Below, in pieces: positions 33,665 through 46,188 of a stretch of 64,000 nucleotides of DNA (its first letter is position 1; each line of letters starts with the position of its first letter). This stretch comes from Oscheius onirici (taxonomy: Eukaryota > Nematoda > Chromadorea > Rhabditida > Rhabditidae), in NCBI GenBank assembly GCA_932521025.1, contig OW051468.1:7006064-7070063 (forward strand), read 5' to 3'. The notes beneath the pieces were generated by a model, which ran no database searches, had not been told where the DNA came from, and saw only the letters and a program-made list of their open reading frames with translations. The position numbers and the translations under genes were made by a program.

Positions 33665-34738
33665 CTAGGCATGAAACAGTTTGAGAAGTTTTGAACCCGT
33701 TTTGATTTTTGACAGACTGGGAGTTTTATGAAGAGCTGACGGTTTAGGAGGAGCAGGTTTTGAGCGCATCTGGCTGGATCGGGACGAGGAGCGAAGAGAA
33801 AAACCGCTGGCTTTACGCGGTGTGACAATTTCCGAATCGCTGGCACAGAGTCGAGGCGACGGACTGCGAGTTCCGTTGAGGATTTTCTGAATGTTATTTG
33901 GCTTTCAGGAGTTTTCAACTAAACTTACATGAAAACAAGAATGAAGGATCTGGGAGAGGACACGATGGTCAGCCGTAGCTGCTACTTCAGCAAAAGAAGC
34001 CTTGTACTTCGTGGCCAAGGCTTCTCCGTCACTTTCGGCCACCTGCCGATATCTTTCCAAGTCGCTTTTATTACCGAGCAAGATAGTTTTGTGTTCGCGA
34101 GCGCAGAGCAAATGCTCGTGTCGGGCAATCCTTTCCAGAACATTTTCTGCGTACTGTAGACTCAGTTGACTGGTCACATCATAAACTACGACAAAGATAT
34201 CAGCCCAGGCGAGCCAGCGCATCTCATCTCGAGTGGCATCGTCTACAGTATCCATCACCCAGACCATTAGAGATTGACCGGAGACGTTGTCGGCTCGACA
34301 GTAAGTGTCCTCTGAAATTGAACAGGATCAGCCAATAGAACAGCTCGGATATTTGTTTAGAAAGAACGAATGCCAAAGAGTTTGTGAGACTCCAGTCCTG
34401 AAGAGTTTCCTACTCTCACCTCATTCTGACTTATACTCTCTGCCTGATCAGGAAGGAACCTGTCTAGACAAATCTAATAAAATTCCACTTCTTCTTCTTC
34501 AGGATCTTTCTCTCACAATCAGTTTGCTAACGGCTTTCGACTTGCTCCGGTGTTCAGTGACTTTACTCAGAGAGACTACTTCTCAAGTTTGAGTAAGAAA
34601 CCAACCAAGTAGTGAATCGTAGTCTCCAATAAACCTCTTCGTAATATATTTCACAGCCAGAGCGCTCTTCCCAGACCCCGTCATACCAACCAGTGCTAGA
34701 TGAAGTTCCCTCAACGGGAGTTGAGCCGTCGGTCTCAT
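33665..34738 (-). CDS. RASL12-like atypical Ras-family GTPase, 245 aa
   Basis: Exons 34738-34606, 34311-33929 and 33886-33665 sum to 738 nt in frame. The P-loop is GMTGSGKSA, switch I is EDTYCRA, and the guanine-specificity motif is LLGNKSDLERYRQV. The segment VMDTVDDATRDEMRWLAWAD aligns with RASL12/RERG proteins. The switch II DTAGQ is replaced by DTVDD, so the catalytic Gln is missing, and Thr stands at the position of Ras Gly12; slow GTP hydrolysis is therefore expected. The C-terminal tail is basic and Ser/Pro-rich (RSSSRSSQMRSKPAPPKPS) and ends LLKLFHA, with no CaaX box. The ATG overlaps the TGA of the upstream DET1-like gene. Confidence 0.85.
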
Positions 34739-37165
34739 TCTGTCTCTGAATTATTATCTGGACTCATAAGAAAGACAAACTTACGGCCGACCTCACACAA
34801 AAAGGGTAGGCCGCTTTTTGTGGAAGGTTCCACTGGATCGATCTCGATTCTCGGCTGGAAAACAACAACACTCGGATCTTGTCGTATGCGATCGACGGCC
34901 AGAGCCAGGGGGTCTTGGGGATGGAACAGCAGTGTCACCTGACGCAGGCCGATGTTCCCTACGACCGAGAGTGACAGCTGGAACGAGGCTTTCCCCGTCC
35001 GGACGACTATGAACCTATAATGACAGTTGTTACTATTTAATCAAGTCAACCGGAGAGATGGACCCTTTATCACAAATTTACCGTTCTGAAGCTAAAGGTT
35101 TTCGAGAATTTCGCGACTAAGGATCCAGCAATATTTCAAAGACTGTTTAATGATAGCCTTTACCTTGGATCATCCTGATCTGCCCTCAGTTTCCCATTAA
35201 TTATTCCAGTAGCCAGCTTGGCGTCAAGTTGGAAGAGGAATGGGTCCAGATACGGCGACTGTGTAGAAATTTTGTAGGGCTGATAGCTGGGAAAGGGCAT
35301 CTGATTGAGTAGACGCCGTAGAGATTCGGCACAGTGTCTTTGTTCTGAACGCAGGAGTTTGGGTAAGAAACGAGAGTTTTTGGACTTTGTTATGTTCAAA
35401 AAATTGGCTTATCAGTTCTACAATTTCACAGAACATTCCTTATAAAGGTCATGTTGACTCATAAAAGACCAAAATACTTACCCCCTTTCCTGATACCCTT
35501 GAGCATTGCCCATTGAGCATGGTAACTGAAGTTACTCGCTCCTACCCAGGCCGGTGTGGTCACCGGATACAGAAGAGGAAAAGACATTTCCAACGTCCAA
35601 CTCAAAAATCTCTCGTCGTAATCCTCAAAAAGGTCTATAATCTTCGCGTCCCGCCAGTCCATAATGACGAAGAAGCACGGATTGGCGCTGGTTTCTTTGT
35701 TTGAATCTTTCGGCAACATCCGGATCATAATATAAAATTCCTCGAAGAGATAAGCTCTGTCCATTCGGAGACTGTTAAGATATTCTGTACTCCTTAAAAA
35801 GGCTCGAACTGTTCCAGTCGTTTTGGCTCTCTTGTAGAGGAATGTCATAATCTGTTGCCGGAATCCAGTATAGAAAGTTGTTGTCAGGTTGTGACTGTCT
35901 TGACTGGCCAGTTGCAGAAGATCGTCGTCTCTTACAGAGGGACCAATCTCCTTTAGGGAGAACATCTGTCCCGTCTGGGGATGAATTTGGATGATGTAGA
36001 CGACTTGGTGTTGCAGAGAAGTGACCATCAGATAGTTTCCACTGACGTTAACACAGCCAGCCAGGGGAATCTTGTCCATATGGAAGTACTTTTCTCCAAC
36101 CATCTGTTTGGTCTGAAACTGGAAAACTAAGAGTGGTTAGCGGGGCTCACCTCCAAATCGATGCAAATCAAGTTAAGATCTTCGAGGTTGCCCGGAGCCA
36201 TGGGTATGCTCTCGTTGTTCACGTAGGCAAGATCAAACTGGACATTAGCTTCGGCGATCTAGAATTGAAGGGTTAGATTTCCTAAGAATCCGACAGACAA
36301 CATATTCGGTGTTATAATCAGTAGAACAGAGCAAACTGTCCAGTATCAGTCTCTTGACTTATACTCTCTGTACTGATTGTCACATTCTTCAATTACTTAT
36401 ACTCTTGCAAAGATGTTCTCTAATCAGAAGTCGCCACTGTATTCCAAAGACTAGATTCAACTCATTCTCTTCAGTGATTTGTTCCAGCCTTTGTCCACTG
36501 GCTCACCCCTGTCCAGTGAGAAAAGATGAAAACTTTACTCACCTGCGCACTCGCCCCAACGACGAAAAACCTCCCAGTCCCAGTAAAATAGAGAGAGTCG
36601 AGACGAAGTTGGAAGCCGTCGGAAACGTTAGGTTTGACCTCAAAATCAAGTTCGAAAAGACTCTAAATACATCGTTTTTACAATTTCCAATAGTTTCCAT
36701 ACCATCAAAACCTGTTCTTCAGGAACATTCCTTGAACTTTGTACTCCACGGTAAAAGTAAACCCGGACTACATCCAGGTGAGCCGAATAACAAATGAGTC
36801 GAGTTCCGTCGGGTGTCCAGGTTACAATATGATCTCGAGATATCATTTCAGCCACCTGTATCGGAAAATTATATAGCTTTTCGAGATGAAACTCGCCACA
36901 GACCCTCGAATCAGCGGCACTGCCGTGTAAATATCTCGATTCAACTTGCATTGTGGTGTTCCTGAAGCATTTCACGAAGTTTCCTTTTCGACTTACTTGG
37001 TCTCCGTCCGCCCAGTCGTCTATTCGCAATGAGATCCACCACGTTAGCACTTTCTCTCCTTTGCTGAAGATACCATTCTCTTGAGAAAATCTTCTGACCG
37101 CCTGAGGGGATTGGAAGAAATGTCGAAGTCGAGGGCAACTCTGGATTGAAGTCTTCGTCCCACAT
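34735..37165 (-). CDS. DET1 (de-etiolated 1) homologue
   Basis: Exons read from 37165 downwards. The N-terminal part has NVVDLIANRRLGGRRPSK, then IVTWTPDGTRLICYSAHLDV and VRVYFYRGVQ. A beta-propeller middle part at 36103-35459 has LAGCVNVSGNYLMVTSLQHQ and DDDLLQLASQ. The next exon carries SLRRLLNQMPFPSYQPYKIS and SPYLDPFLFQLDAKL, and the last carries VTLLFHPQDPLALAVDR. This order matches DET1, a component of the DDB1-CUL4 (COP1-DET1) ubiquitin ligase that controls transcription factor turnover. Several junctions in 36100-37100 are not resolved, so I give the span only. A possible last intron at about 34793-34745 would shorten the C-terminal extension. Confidence 0.75.
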
Positions 37166-37284
37166 CTTCTGTACTTTGACATTAGCGATTGAAATCTAGC
37201 AGAATATAGGCATAAATCAATAGAAAATTTCCCAAAGAAAGCGCAAATCACTGCAGCAATCAATAAGTTCTTTCTACGTACCAC

Positions 37285-38343
37285 ACTTTACGCGAAATTG
37301 CGTACGCGCGATGACAATAAATTTGTACTGCAAAACGAATTTTGCCATTTTTTCTTCTTTTTTTTCCTATTCTTCTTCACAACATTTCCGCGTTCTTCAC
37401 ATTGAAATGTTATTAGAAGATGCAAAAAGGAACTGTGCCAATGTTAGCGACCAGTGTTATTCCAGCAAACAAAATGGTTTTTTTTGCAGAAAGAAATAGG
37501 GACGAATGAATAGCAAAAGATAAACGCGTACAGTCATTAGTTCCTGATAGAAATTGGCCGTCGGAATATTTTTCGTTCGAGTGAGAAATTCGAGTTATGA
37601 GCAAATAACTCCTTTTATTGATTAACTCCGCCTCTGAAATTCTTATGAAAGAGAAAGACCGAATCGGAAAACGACTTATCATTGCGAAAACTAAAGATCG
37701 TGGCTATTTGTTGACCGGTGAAAATTTTCACGCAATAGCTTTGCTCCGATAAGAAGGCGGCTTTAAACTGTTGAAACGCCAAATAGAGAAATTGAGGACC
37801 GAAAAGGTGAATGTTTACCTAATCTGAAAATAGGACCGGAAACCTTGTGAAGTAGGACACCGCCTTTGAGGCGCCTAACGTCGATCGAACTATATTTTGG
37901 CCGTGAGTATTTTTATTGCAAACGAAAGGATGGGAAACGGTTCAACAATGAAAATGGAAGAAGAATGAATCAAAAAGATCTTTCGAAAGTTTTGAAGCAT
38001 GTGTCAACAAAAAAAACCATTGTCATCGTTCACCTTATCGCCTCCTGGTTTTTCGCAATACTTGCATTTCGAAAACTTAACTCTGCTAAAAATAGAAGCC
38101 AGGAGCGTGAAATTGGTTTAGATCAAATAAAACTTCTAAAAATATAAGGAAATACGGCAAATATCACTTCAAACGAACGTCTATGTTGACGTTTTGAACC
38201 TGGGTCACGCTTACTGGCCGTCTGACGAAAATTTTGTTGAAAAAATCGTCTATTTCGGCAGTTTTAGAACCCTAAGCATCTCGTTCTCTCCCTTCTCCAG
38301 CTTCTTTTACAACTTTGTCCTTTTCAGCCATCACCAAACCAAA
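37285..38343. other. Intergenic, mostly AT-rich; one weak ORF
   Basis: This is the divergent interval between the DET1-like gene and the small basic protein gene. A 93-codon plus-strand frame at 37866-38147 has a hydrophobic stretch (TIVIVHLIASWFFAILAF) flanked by basic residues. I cannot support it as a gene. Confidence 0.35.
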
Positions 38344-38746
38344 ATGTTCAAGAAAAAACGGACCGATTCAAAACTGGACCTGCTTTTGAAGGAAGGAGCC
38401 AACAAAGATAAAAGTGAGCGTTTATTTAAATTTTATTTAAACATTTCTAAGCAATTTATCTTCAGAAAAAGTAATGGAACTGGATAAAGCCGTAGCCTCG
38501 ACGACGCATCGACTTCTCCGCGAAAAAATACAGTTCACGAAAGCTACGGATAGTGTCAACGTAGCCGATCAGTACAAACTTTCCGGGTCCGTGTTAATTT
38601 GACCCTTTGCATAGAAAAAGTTCAGATATATCCTCTTGAAGCCACATGATGAGAAGAAGGCGTCCGACCGATTGAAGAAGATGCCGAAACCTACTAGAAA
38701 AGTGCTAAAAAGACCGAAGCCAAAAAAGAAAGAGGCTAAGGCTTGA
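38344..38746 (+). CDS. Small basic protein, about 103 aa, unknown family
   Basis: Exons 38344-38413, 38466-38586 and 38626-38746 join in phase and end in TGA. The product is highly basic. The N terminus MFKKKRTDSKLDLLLKEG is followed by a helical stretch (TTHRLLREKIQFTKA) and a Lys/Pro-rich tail (KPTRKVLKRPKPKKKEAKA) typical of nuclear or ribosome-associated small proteins. The second donor (GG|GTCCGT) is weak but is the only one that keeps phase. I do not recognise the family. Confidence 0.55.
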
Positions 38747-38860
38747 TTCAACTTTTTTTTCTTGTTGTTGAACTCGTTTTGGATTCTTGTGCATATGAAT
38801 TTATTAGCCTCAAATCAACAGAAAACAACTTATAAAGAAAAACTACGAATATGATAACAA

Positions 38861-40625
38861 TTAGGCCTCTGTTGTTGATTCTTTTTGAGCCCGAGCGGCT
38901 TTCGTCAGGAGCCGTCTATGCTGCCAAGCTGGCAAATTTCGCTTATTCTCATTGTAGTTGATGTCGAGCCATTTCGGCGGCTTCAGATCGTCCATCTGGG
39001 CTTTTTTTAGCCGTTCTTCCAACTCTTCCAGCTCGACTTCTTTCGGATCGCGATACATGTCGAGGTAGAGATCAAATGGCTGCGCTTTTAGCGGGAATTC
39101 TTTCTGTTCGGGCTTCAGAGCCTCGGTGTATTCGTACTGATAGATCGGCGCTTTCAGACCTGAAGTTTATTTTGGAGAGGAAAAGTAGCAAACTAACCCA
39201 GACTGTGCAATTTCTTCTGAACGGAATCGTCGTAAGAAGACTGGAAAAATGACATTCCGGAAGGGGTCAGCTGCTGCTCGTGCGTCTTGTAAAACTTCCT
39301 GAAGGGCAGAATTCGAGAGGAGAGATCGCTAAAGGTTGGTTAGACAAGTTGGAAGGAGGAAAACCTTGAAATGGGAGCAATATCGATGGGTTCCTGATGT
39401 CTGAAGAGGACGAAGGCTATTCTGTGATATCCGCTTCCAGAAAATGGCAAGGCTTGGAGATACTCGACAGTCTGAAAGAGTAGATTCGATGTAATTTGCA
39501 TTGTTGCAAAAGAATAGTAGTTTAGGCTTTTCGGATTTCTAGTTGAATTTGGGCAACCTCGTGGCTAGTGCATGAAATCGGTTTCCAGGACTGACTGATC
39601 AAGGTAGCCAATTTTCGAAGTTTTCGTGTCCAGCCATTTCAAAGAAGGTTCGAAAACGGTAGCAATAAAGGTGAAAAAGAGTTCAAGGGAAGGAAAATGA
39701 GTTTTGCTGAACAACTAGCCTCATTTCCTTTGGAGACATCGGAACCGTCTGGAATATTCGAAACCATCCACTGAACAAGTTCTCCTTCTTGATCCGTAGC
39801 GTTTCCATCCAAGCTGATCATAACGAGCGTGTTATATCCCGGCTTGCCGATTGGCTCAATTTTTACCTGTAAAACTCTTTTTTGTCGAGTAAAGAAGACT
39901 AATAAACCTGTACTTTTTCAGCAGTCAACGAGGCTGGAATTACATTTCCTGTGTAAACCTGCTGATTTCCGAAGCTGACCTCGAATTTTTGGACATTTTC
40001 AAAGAATGTTCCTAGAGTATGGGAAATGTGTTACAAAAGCTTTGAACGATCTAACCTTGACCAAAAAGATCGTCGAAAAGGTTAAAGTGCTTGAAAATGG
40101 CTAGATCGCTGCCAGATGCTAGTGTTGAAGTATCTACCAGCACTAAAACGTTGCTTGTTTTTGAAATCGTGAAATTTTGCTTACATTCCATCTTTCGAGA
40201 CTTTTTCTCCATCAAGGACGTCTCCTTTGTGCTTCTAGCCACAGAAATAGCTTCAGTCTTCTTGTAGCCGATGTTTATGGGATCTACTTCTCCTTTCTCT
40301 GCAAAAAAAGTTCATGAAACGAGCTAATAAATAGCTTACCATGCTTCAAATACTCGGCTAGAGAATAATTGTGATTGGCCGGGTCAATGATGTGCAATTT
40401 TGGTATTATTTCCGGCTTATCGATTCGGGCCTTGTACCACTTGTCCTGCTCGTAGAATCTAAGCATTTGTTGAATTTAAAAGCTAATGAATCGGTACCTG
40501 TTGTTATAAAAAGCAGAAGGACCAGCCCAGGCAACCATTCTAGGTCTCCATGGTCGATCAATCTTTGGAAGACGTCGCGATCGATGGATCTTGGGCACAA
40601 GACGAGCATATTGTGCTCCACTCAT
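38861..40625 (-). CDS. Mitochondrial large ribosomal subunit protein mL38 (MRPL38)
   Basis: The start at 40625 directly follows TTTCAGA. The N-terminal exon MSGAQYARLVPKIHRSRR contains RPWRPRMVAWAGPSAFYN. The core has the PEBP-like features of mL38: LISLDGNATDQEGELVQWMV, then SNIPDGSDV, a KFYKTHEQQLTPSGMSFFQ segment and YDDSVQKKLHSLG. The C-terminal exon reads DMYRDPKEVELEELEERLKK with PPKWLDINYNENKRNLPAW. The family folds like a phosphatidylethanolamine-binding protein and sits on the mitoribosome central protuberance. At least six small introns interrupt the gene; I did not refine every boundary. Confidence 0.85.
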
Positions 40626-41303
40626 TCTGAAAGCAAAAAAAATATGAAAACTGAAGAAAAGGCAAAAGTTTGAGAGCCGAAAACGGAGAAATGGAATATT
40701 TCGGAGCATTTGAACTGGCGCGCAACTGTTTGTAATTACGTATTTCAAAAGCTACAGGAATCAATTCAAAGGTTTCGAGAGAAGTTTCATAGTTTGCTGT
40801 TCATTCGTCATATCTAACTTCTGAATATTTTAGCTATTCCAAATGTGTTGAAATAGCTACAACTTCCCAAACTTTGTTTAAATCAGAATACGCTAGTTTA
40901 CAAGGGTTACGACGTCGTAAAGCTTACGGTTCAGTGGGAAACCGACTCAGTTACTTTGCACGCCATATTGAACACATTTTATGGACCAGAGAAATAATTT
41001 TTAGAATCAGCATTCGAGGAAGAACCATATACCGCTGCCATTTTAATGATGCGAAAAATTCAAAGTATTGATCTAGATAAAATAGTGGAAAGACATCACC
41101 CGACTTATCTGAATACAAAATAAAAGAGAAAGGAATTTCCTTGTGAGTAAATGCGACCCGTCCGCAGCTCGAGTCCTTTAACCTTCACTCTCTCCCTCGG
41201 CTGCCAGTCGGTTGTCTCATCCGCTTTCAGTCGGCTCCATTACTCTTTTCGTTCCTTCCAAACTATTATTTCTGCCTCAGAGACGATGAAGTAACACCCG
41301 AAA
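40626..41303. promoter_or_regulatory. Shared divergent upstream region of mL38 and ZDHHC genes
   Basis: These 678 bp lie between two divergent start codons and must hold both promoters. I see no TATA-like or palindromic element that I would single out. Confidence 0.4.
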
Positions 41304-43172
41304 ATGCAGTTCCGCATGGATCCTTGCGGGATCATCTGTGTTATCTTGATCTATATTTGTGTAGCTTACGCCGATTATGTAGTGGCCGTCTGGATGGTCG
41401 TTCCGATCTTCGGAGATTCGTAAGTTGTCTTTCAGCACGAAAAGAATGACAATCTAGACTATGGGCAGCGGTTCACGTAATAGCATTCAACACGATCCTC
41501 CTCTTTGCTCTCATTTCCCACAGCAGAGCAATGTTGGCTGATCCGGGAGTTGTTCCGATCAACACCTATAAGAAAAGGTTAGTGAATCTATCTTTTTAGT
41601 CATTTTAATCGGGAAATCGACCTGTTACCCGCGTCTGGATCATTTCTGGTCTAATGTCTCTCTCCGTTAAATCTTCTAGTTGACTTACCCCAAAAGATTA
41701 CGTTCAACCCAGACAAAGATAGTGGATTTGTTGAACAGTCAAACTTTCTAATGGTTGCCGTCCAAGCTCTGCTTTTTCACTAATCCGACGATAATTAGCC
41801 CTTCTTTGATTAACCAAACAAATTATATCTTCTCTAGACAGTCTTCTCACTGTTTCTCCAAGCTTATTACCGTTCCAGTCCAAAACAGTTTTAGGCACAG
41901 TACGACTTCACAGTTTTCTTTCTCATTAGGCCTGTTCATTTCTCCAGAGTAGAAAAGCCATATCGTTTTTCCTACCCATTCCTTTGATAAACTTCTGACT
42001 CGAAGAGGCTGGCTTACCACAAAATAAAAGGTTCCAAAACTAAGTTCGGAACAGATGGAGAGGAAAATACAAAAAGTTTTCAGTGAGCTTCGACGTCTTG
42101 ATTCCTCCAGTTCGGATGAAAGTGAGAGCGACTTTGAGAGCACTATACTTCGTGGAAAGACTGGAGTGGTGAGTGCTCGTTCCCTTAATTCTTAGCCGTT
42201 GAACAAATTCAGTCCGACGACTGGACAATGTGCACCCGATGTGAATCTTTTCGTCCTCCAAGAGCTCATCATTGTCGGGTGTGTAGGCGCTGTATTCGCA
42301 GAATGGACCATCACTGTAAGCCCATTATCGCTTGATTCAAAAATAGAAATTTCCAGGTCCATGGGTAAACAACTGTGTAGGAGAATTCAATCAGAAGTAC
42401 TTTCTGCAATTTTTGATGTACGTCGGTTTGGCTAGTCTCTACTCTTTATTGTGAGTGTTGGAACTTTTCAGTCTGTTCTACAACTTGAAATGAACAAACT
42501 AGAAACCCCTATTTTTCAGTATTATTGTCATTTCCTGGGTATACGACGACGAGCATGCCTCCACTGGAATGAAAGGTCCCTACGGAGAGAATGCTCATCA
42601 TGCTAAAGTGTTAGTTAGCCCGATCTTTTTGGTCAAGCAGTCCACTTCAGATTACATTCAATATTTCTATCTATGGCCAGTGTGCTCTTCGGAATGTTCG
42701 TTCTAGCTGTTTCTTGTGATCAGGTATGTACTCGATTTAACAAAAAGTGCTGGTTATTTCAGTTGAACGCCATTTTCACAGAAGAGACGGCAGTCGAGGC
42801 GGTCCAGCGCAAAAGTAGACAACAGTACAAGAGAGCTAGGCGACGGCCTAGGATAGCTCTTCTGGCGGAAGTTTGTGGTGGAGGTTGGTTCTTTTGAAAA
42901 GGTTGTAGCTCGTGTCAAATGGTGACGTTACGTACTTTTCAGTTACGCAAAATTGCGTACGAAAAAAATCGTGTTTAAATCAATACGCCTTTTTGCATAA
43001 ACTGAAAGTAAGTAATGCAATTATTTGGGACACAGAGACTCGCTAAAACGAGATATAAAAATGTCTTTCAGGTGCGGCGTACACCTGGCTCCTTCCCTGC
43101 ACCGCCTATCCCTCAAATCAGTACACGGGATTGCCCTTTGACAGGGACACAGTCGATCACTTTGAAGTCTAG
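41304..43172 (+). CDS. DHHC palmitoyltransferase (ZDHHC3/7 type)
   Basis: Exons include 41304-41419, 41458-41577, 42084-42168, 42213-42315 and 42357 onward. The DHHC cysteine-rich domain reads [19 protein letters not shown], then RRMDHHC split by an intron before [11 protein letters not shown]. Four membrane segments flank it: [53 protein letters not shown] and [17 protein letters not shown]. This is the usual four-pass Golgi or ER S-acyltransferase layout. A Ser/Asp/Glu-rich loop ([14 protein letters not shown]) precedes the DHHC domain. The protein ends DTVDHFEV, a possible C-terminal PDZ-type ligand. Intron 41578-42083 is about 500 nt, long for the locus. Confidence 0.9.
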
Positions 43173-43453
43173 ATACTCTCTTTTGAAATTGCCACTTTCT
43201 AGTCTCAAACATGTTGCCCAAACAGGTGAATCTCCTCTTCTATTACAAAATTGAATCAATCTCCAAAAGCTGCTTCGGGTTGGTTAGACCCCTCCTCGCA
43301 TAATTTTGTACATTACTGAATGAATTGTCACAAACAGACTCTGAGACTACCAGCTGTGGGTGGCGGAGCAGTCATTCTTTTCGACTGGACTCCGCCCCTC
43401 TTCCGCACACGCATTGATCCCGAACAACACTGAGAGAGACTTCCACAGCCCCT
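43173..43453. other. Short intergenic spacer
   Basis: About 280 bp between the ZDHHC stop and the SH3BGR-like ATG. I see no features beyond likely 3' and 5' untranslated sequence. Confidence 0.4.
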
Positions 43454-45989
43454 ATGGCTCCACTAAAAGTCTACGTTGCGACGATTACGGCTAATCCAGA
43501 GGCAAGTTTTTTTTCCAAAGAGACCTCTTGTTCGTGAAAAGACCACAACTGGAAAAGACCATCACAATCCGAGATCTTGTTGTTTTCTCATCTTTGAGAC
43601 ACCCTGGGGAGTTTCAAAAAACTACCTGACTTTTAGTCTAATCAAGAATCTGTATCCGGATAAGAGACAAGGTCAGCTCAATTTGTCATGGTGAGGCAGA
43701 ACAGCTGTCTTATGGGGATGTAGACAGAAGTTATCGATGGGAGTATACCTTGTATAGTTGGTTCTCTGAAACTATTTCACTGCACTTCCCTGTGCTGTTC
43801 TGACACCGAAGATCGCTGTTACAGTACAATAGAACACACGTTTAGGTCCATAGTGATAGTGAACATGTCCTGGATCAAGACATAAGAACTTTGAAGGTGC
43901 CAGTACGAAAACACGTCGATTGTCTTTGGAGCCTGGTTTGGATCATCAACTGATTGCAGTCGACCGATACTGTAGTTTTGGTGTATAGTCAAGCGGTAAG
44001 AGTCAAAGACCAGATCTTAGTTCCAAGTCATTCAAAGCTAGGAACGCGTAAAGGAAGTCATGTTTTCCACAAAACCTTGTCCCAAAATAGAATTTCATGT
44101 TTACAAGAGCACCCCCGAAATCCCAACTCGTAGATTTGTCCCAATTGTCAGGGCCTCTAGTCAACACTCAAGTTCAGATACGAAAACGGGTCCAGCGGAC
44201 TCTGATGCTCCTCGAGGGATTGGGGATTCCGTTTGATACCATCGATATCACAAAGCCTGGAAATGATCAGCATCGTGTCTGGATGAGAGAGCATGCTGTC
44301 CGGGAAGGAGACGCTCCCAGCAAACAGCCTCCGCTTCCGCCGCAGTTCTTCTACGAGGACGATTATTTGGGGGTGAGTCTCTTTCCCGAAATTTTAATCC
44401 TTCTGGAGGACTCGAATCAATGGGCTCCCTTTGTGGGAGACAGATGTCTCTTTCACGCCACTGCGCTCTTAATGCTGTTTAGGGAGAAAAGGGACAGATG
44501 GACATTTTAAACTGAAGATTGATCTGGACTAATTTTTCGGTTCAAAATGCATTCAAAGATTTCAGAATTTTCTGGATTTCGACGAGTCTGTCGAAGCGGA
44601 CAAAATCTGCGAGTTTTTGCGGTTAACCCCGAACAATCAGGTGAGTATATTTACCTATTTTTGACATCTTGAAAAATGTTCTACAGAGGCCAAAAAAGAT
44701 AGTCACAAATGAACAACAAGGTGAGATATAGACGTCGTCTAGTCTCGAATGCATGAGCTATTGCTATATCTGAAGACAGCCGCTTCTTGTGTTTTTTAAA
44801 GATGGAAGAAGTGGTTTTTCACAAATTTGATGTTCTGTTAAGTTGTAGAAGAGTTAAAAAACTACAACTCTCCAGAGCTTGACTAAACGGAAAAATTGAT
44901 TCTTGTGTCCAAAACGTGCCTTTCAACATGGCGAATCTTATTTACAAGGAAAACTTTCAGTGACAAACAAATTTTCAGCTCTAGCTTGAAATTTTAAAGG
45001 CTTGGCACACTCTTTTTGTTGCCTTATCGTCTGTGAACAGGACCCTAAGTTGGCATTATGTTTGCACTGGACTGAAGTGCCGCCTGACGCACACGTTTCA
45101 TGCTGCGGGGGTCGTGCTGTAATAAAAAGAGAGAGTTGACTCTGTGCAGCTGAGACAGAACAAAACAGAGAAATGGTACATTTTGGGGCTAATGTGTTGT
45201 GAAGCTCGAATTTCGTTGGTCAGGTACTGCAAACAAATCTTCTGTTTCAGCCATCCACAGCAGTGGATGAGGAGGAGGCAGAGGACGACCAAGGGGTGGG
45301 TTTCTTCTTTTGATCGTAGCATAGAAACTCTTCTTCGTCTTACCCGTCCCAGAAACATTATAAGCGTCCTAGGAAAACACGCAATCTTGCAGCCTAGTTT
45401 TAGAAATGAAAATGAATCTGTTCAGCTTCCTAATGTTCTGAAAAGTTGTAGATCACGTCGGAAACAAAAACTTTGCAGAAGGTGAAAAACAATTTTGATC
45501 TTGAAAGACCGCTAGGAAGTTGCTTGGATTGTTTGGAAGAGTATAATGTAATCTCATTATAAAGGACAGGTAAAACAAATAAGAACCGTTGGATCAAGGT
45601 GGTTTGGTATCATTGAGGTTTCTTTCAGGAGAAAGTAATAACCGGCAAAACGGAGGAAGTTGGAGAGGAAGAGGAAGCAGAACTAGAAGATGAGGCTGAA
45701 GAAGCTCAGGGCGAAGAAGAGGCGGAAGAAGGTAATATTGTGAAGTTTTAAAGAAAACTTTTATTTAGAAGAGGAAGGTGAAGAAGAAGAGGGTGAAGAA
45801 GAAGGTGAAGATGAGGAAGAAGTAGCAGAAACAGCCGTCATCACCTTAGCGCCTCCTCCTAAAAAGGCAGAAGAAAAGAAGGAAGATGAAGCAGTCGATG
45901 AGGAAGAGTATTCTTACGAAGAAGAAGAAGAGGACGAAGAATATGATGAAGATGAAGAATACGAGGAGGAGGAAGAAGGCGAAGAATAG
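43454..45989 (+). CDS. SH3BGR-like thioredoxin-fold protein with long acidic tail
   Basis: Exon 1 (43454-43501) gives MAPLKVYVATITANPE. Exon 2 (44178-44372) gives IRKRVQRTLMLLEGLGIPFD, DITKPGNDQHRVWMREHAV and PLPPQFFYEDDYLG. Exon 3 (44566-44640) gives NFLDFDESVEADKICEFLRL. These are the SH3BGR-family glutaredoxin-like fold and its conserved PLPPQ SH3-ligand motif. Later exons (about 45251-45295, 45631 onward) encode a tail of more than 100 residues, mostly Glu and Asp, ending EEEEEGEE. Intron 1 starts with GC (GAG|GCAAGT). Family members are small redox-fold adaptors lacking the catalytic CxxC, as here. The large introns at 43502-44177 and 44641-45250 are unusual for the locus. Confidence 0.88.
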
Positions 45990-46188
45990 GACTCTGTCTC
46001 TTCAACAAAACGGGTACCCTCCGAGGGCTTTCTCCGGTTCCACAAAGTGGTCACCTTGGTCACGAATAAACTACGTCTTTATTATGCTACTATGTGGAAA
46101 AGGCTGTCTCGTTACCGGTAGAAGACTGATACTGGGGTCATGGAATCGTTTGAAAGTTTGAGGTAACTGTATGGCTAAAAGGGGAAAT

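Noticed and set aside
37866-38147. 93-codon frame with a hydrophobic stretch
   Set aside because: No homology that I recognise, and AT-rich low-information sequence around it.
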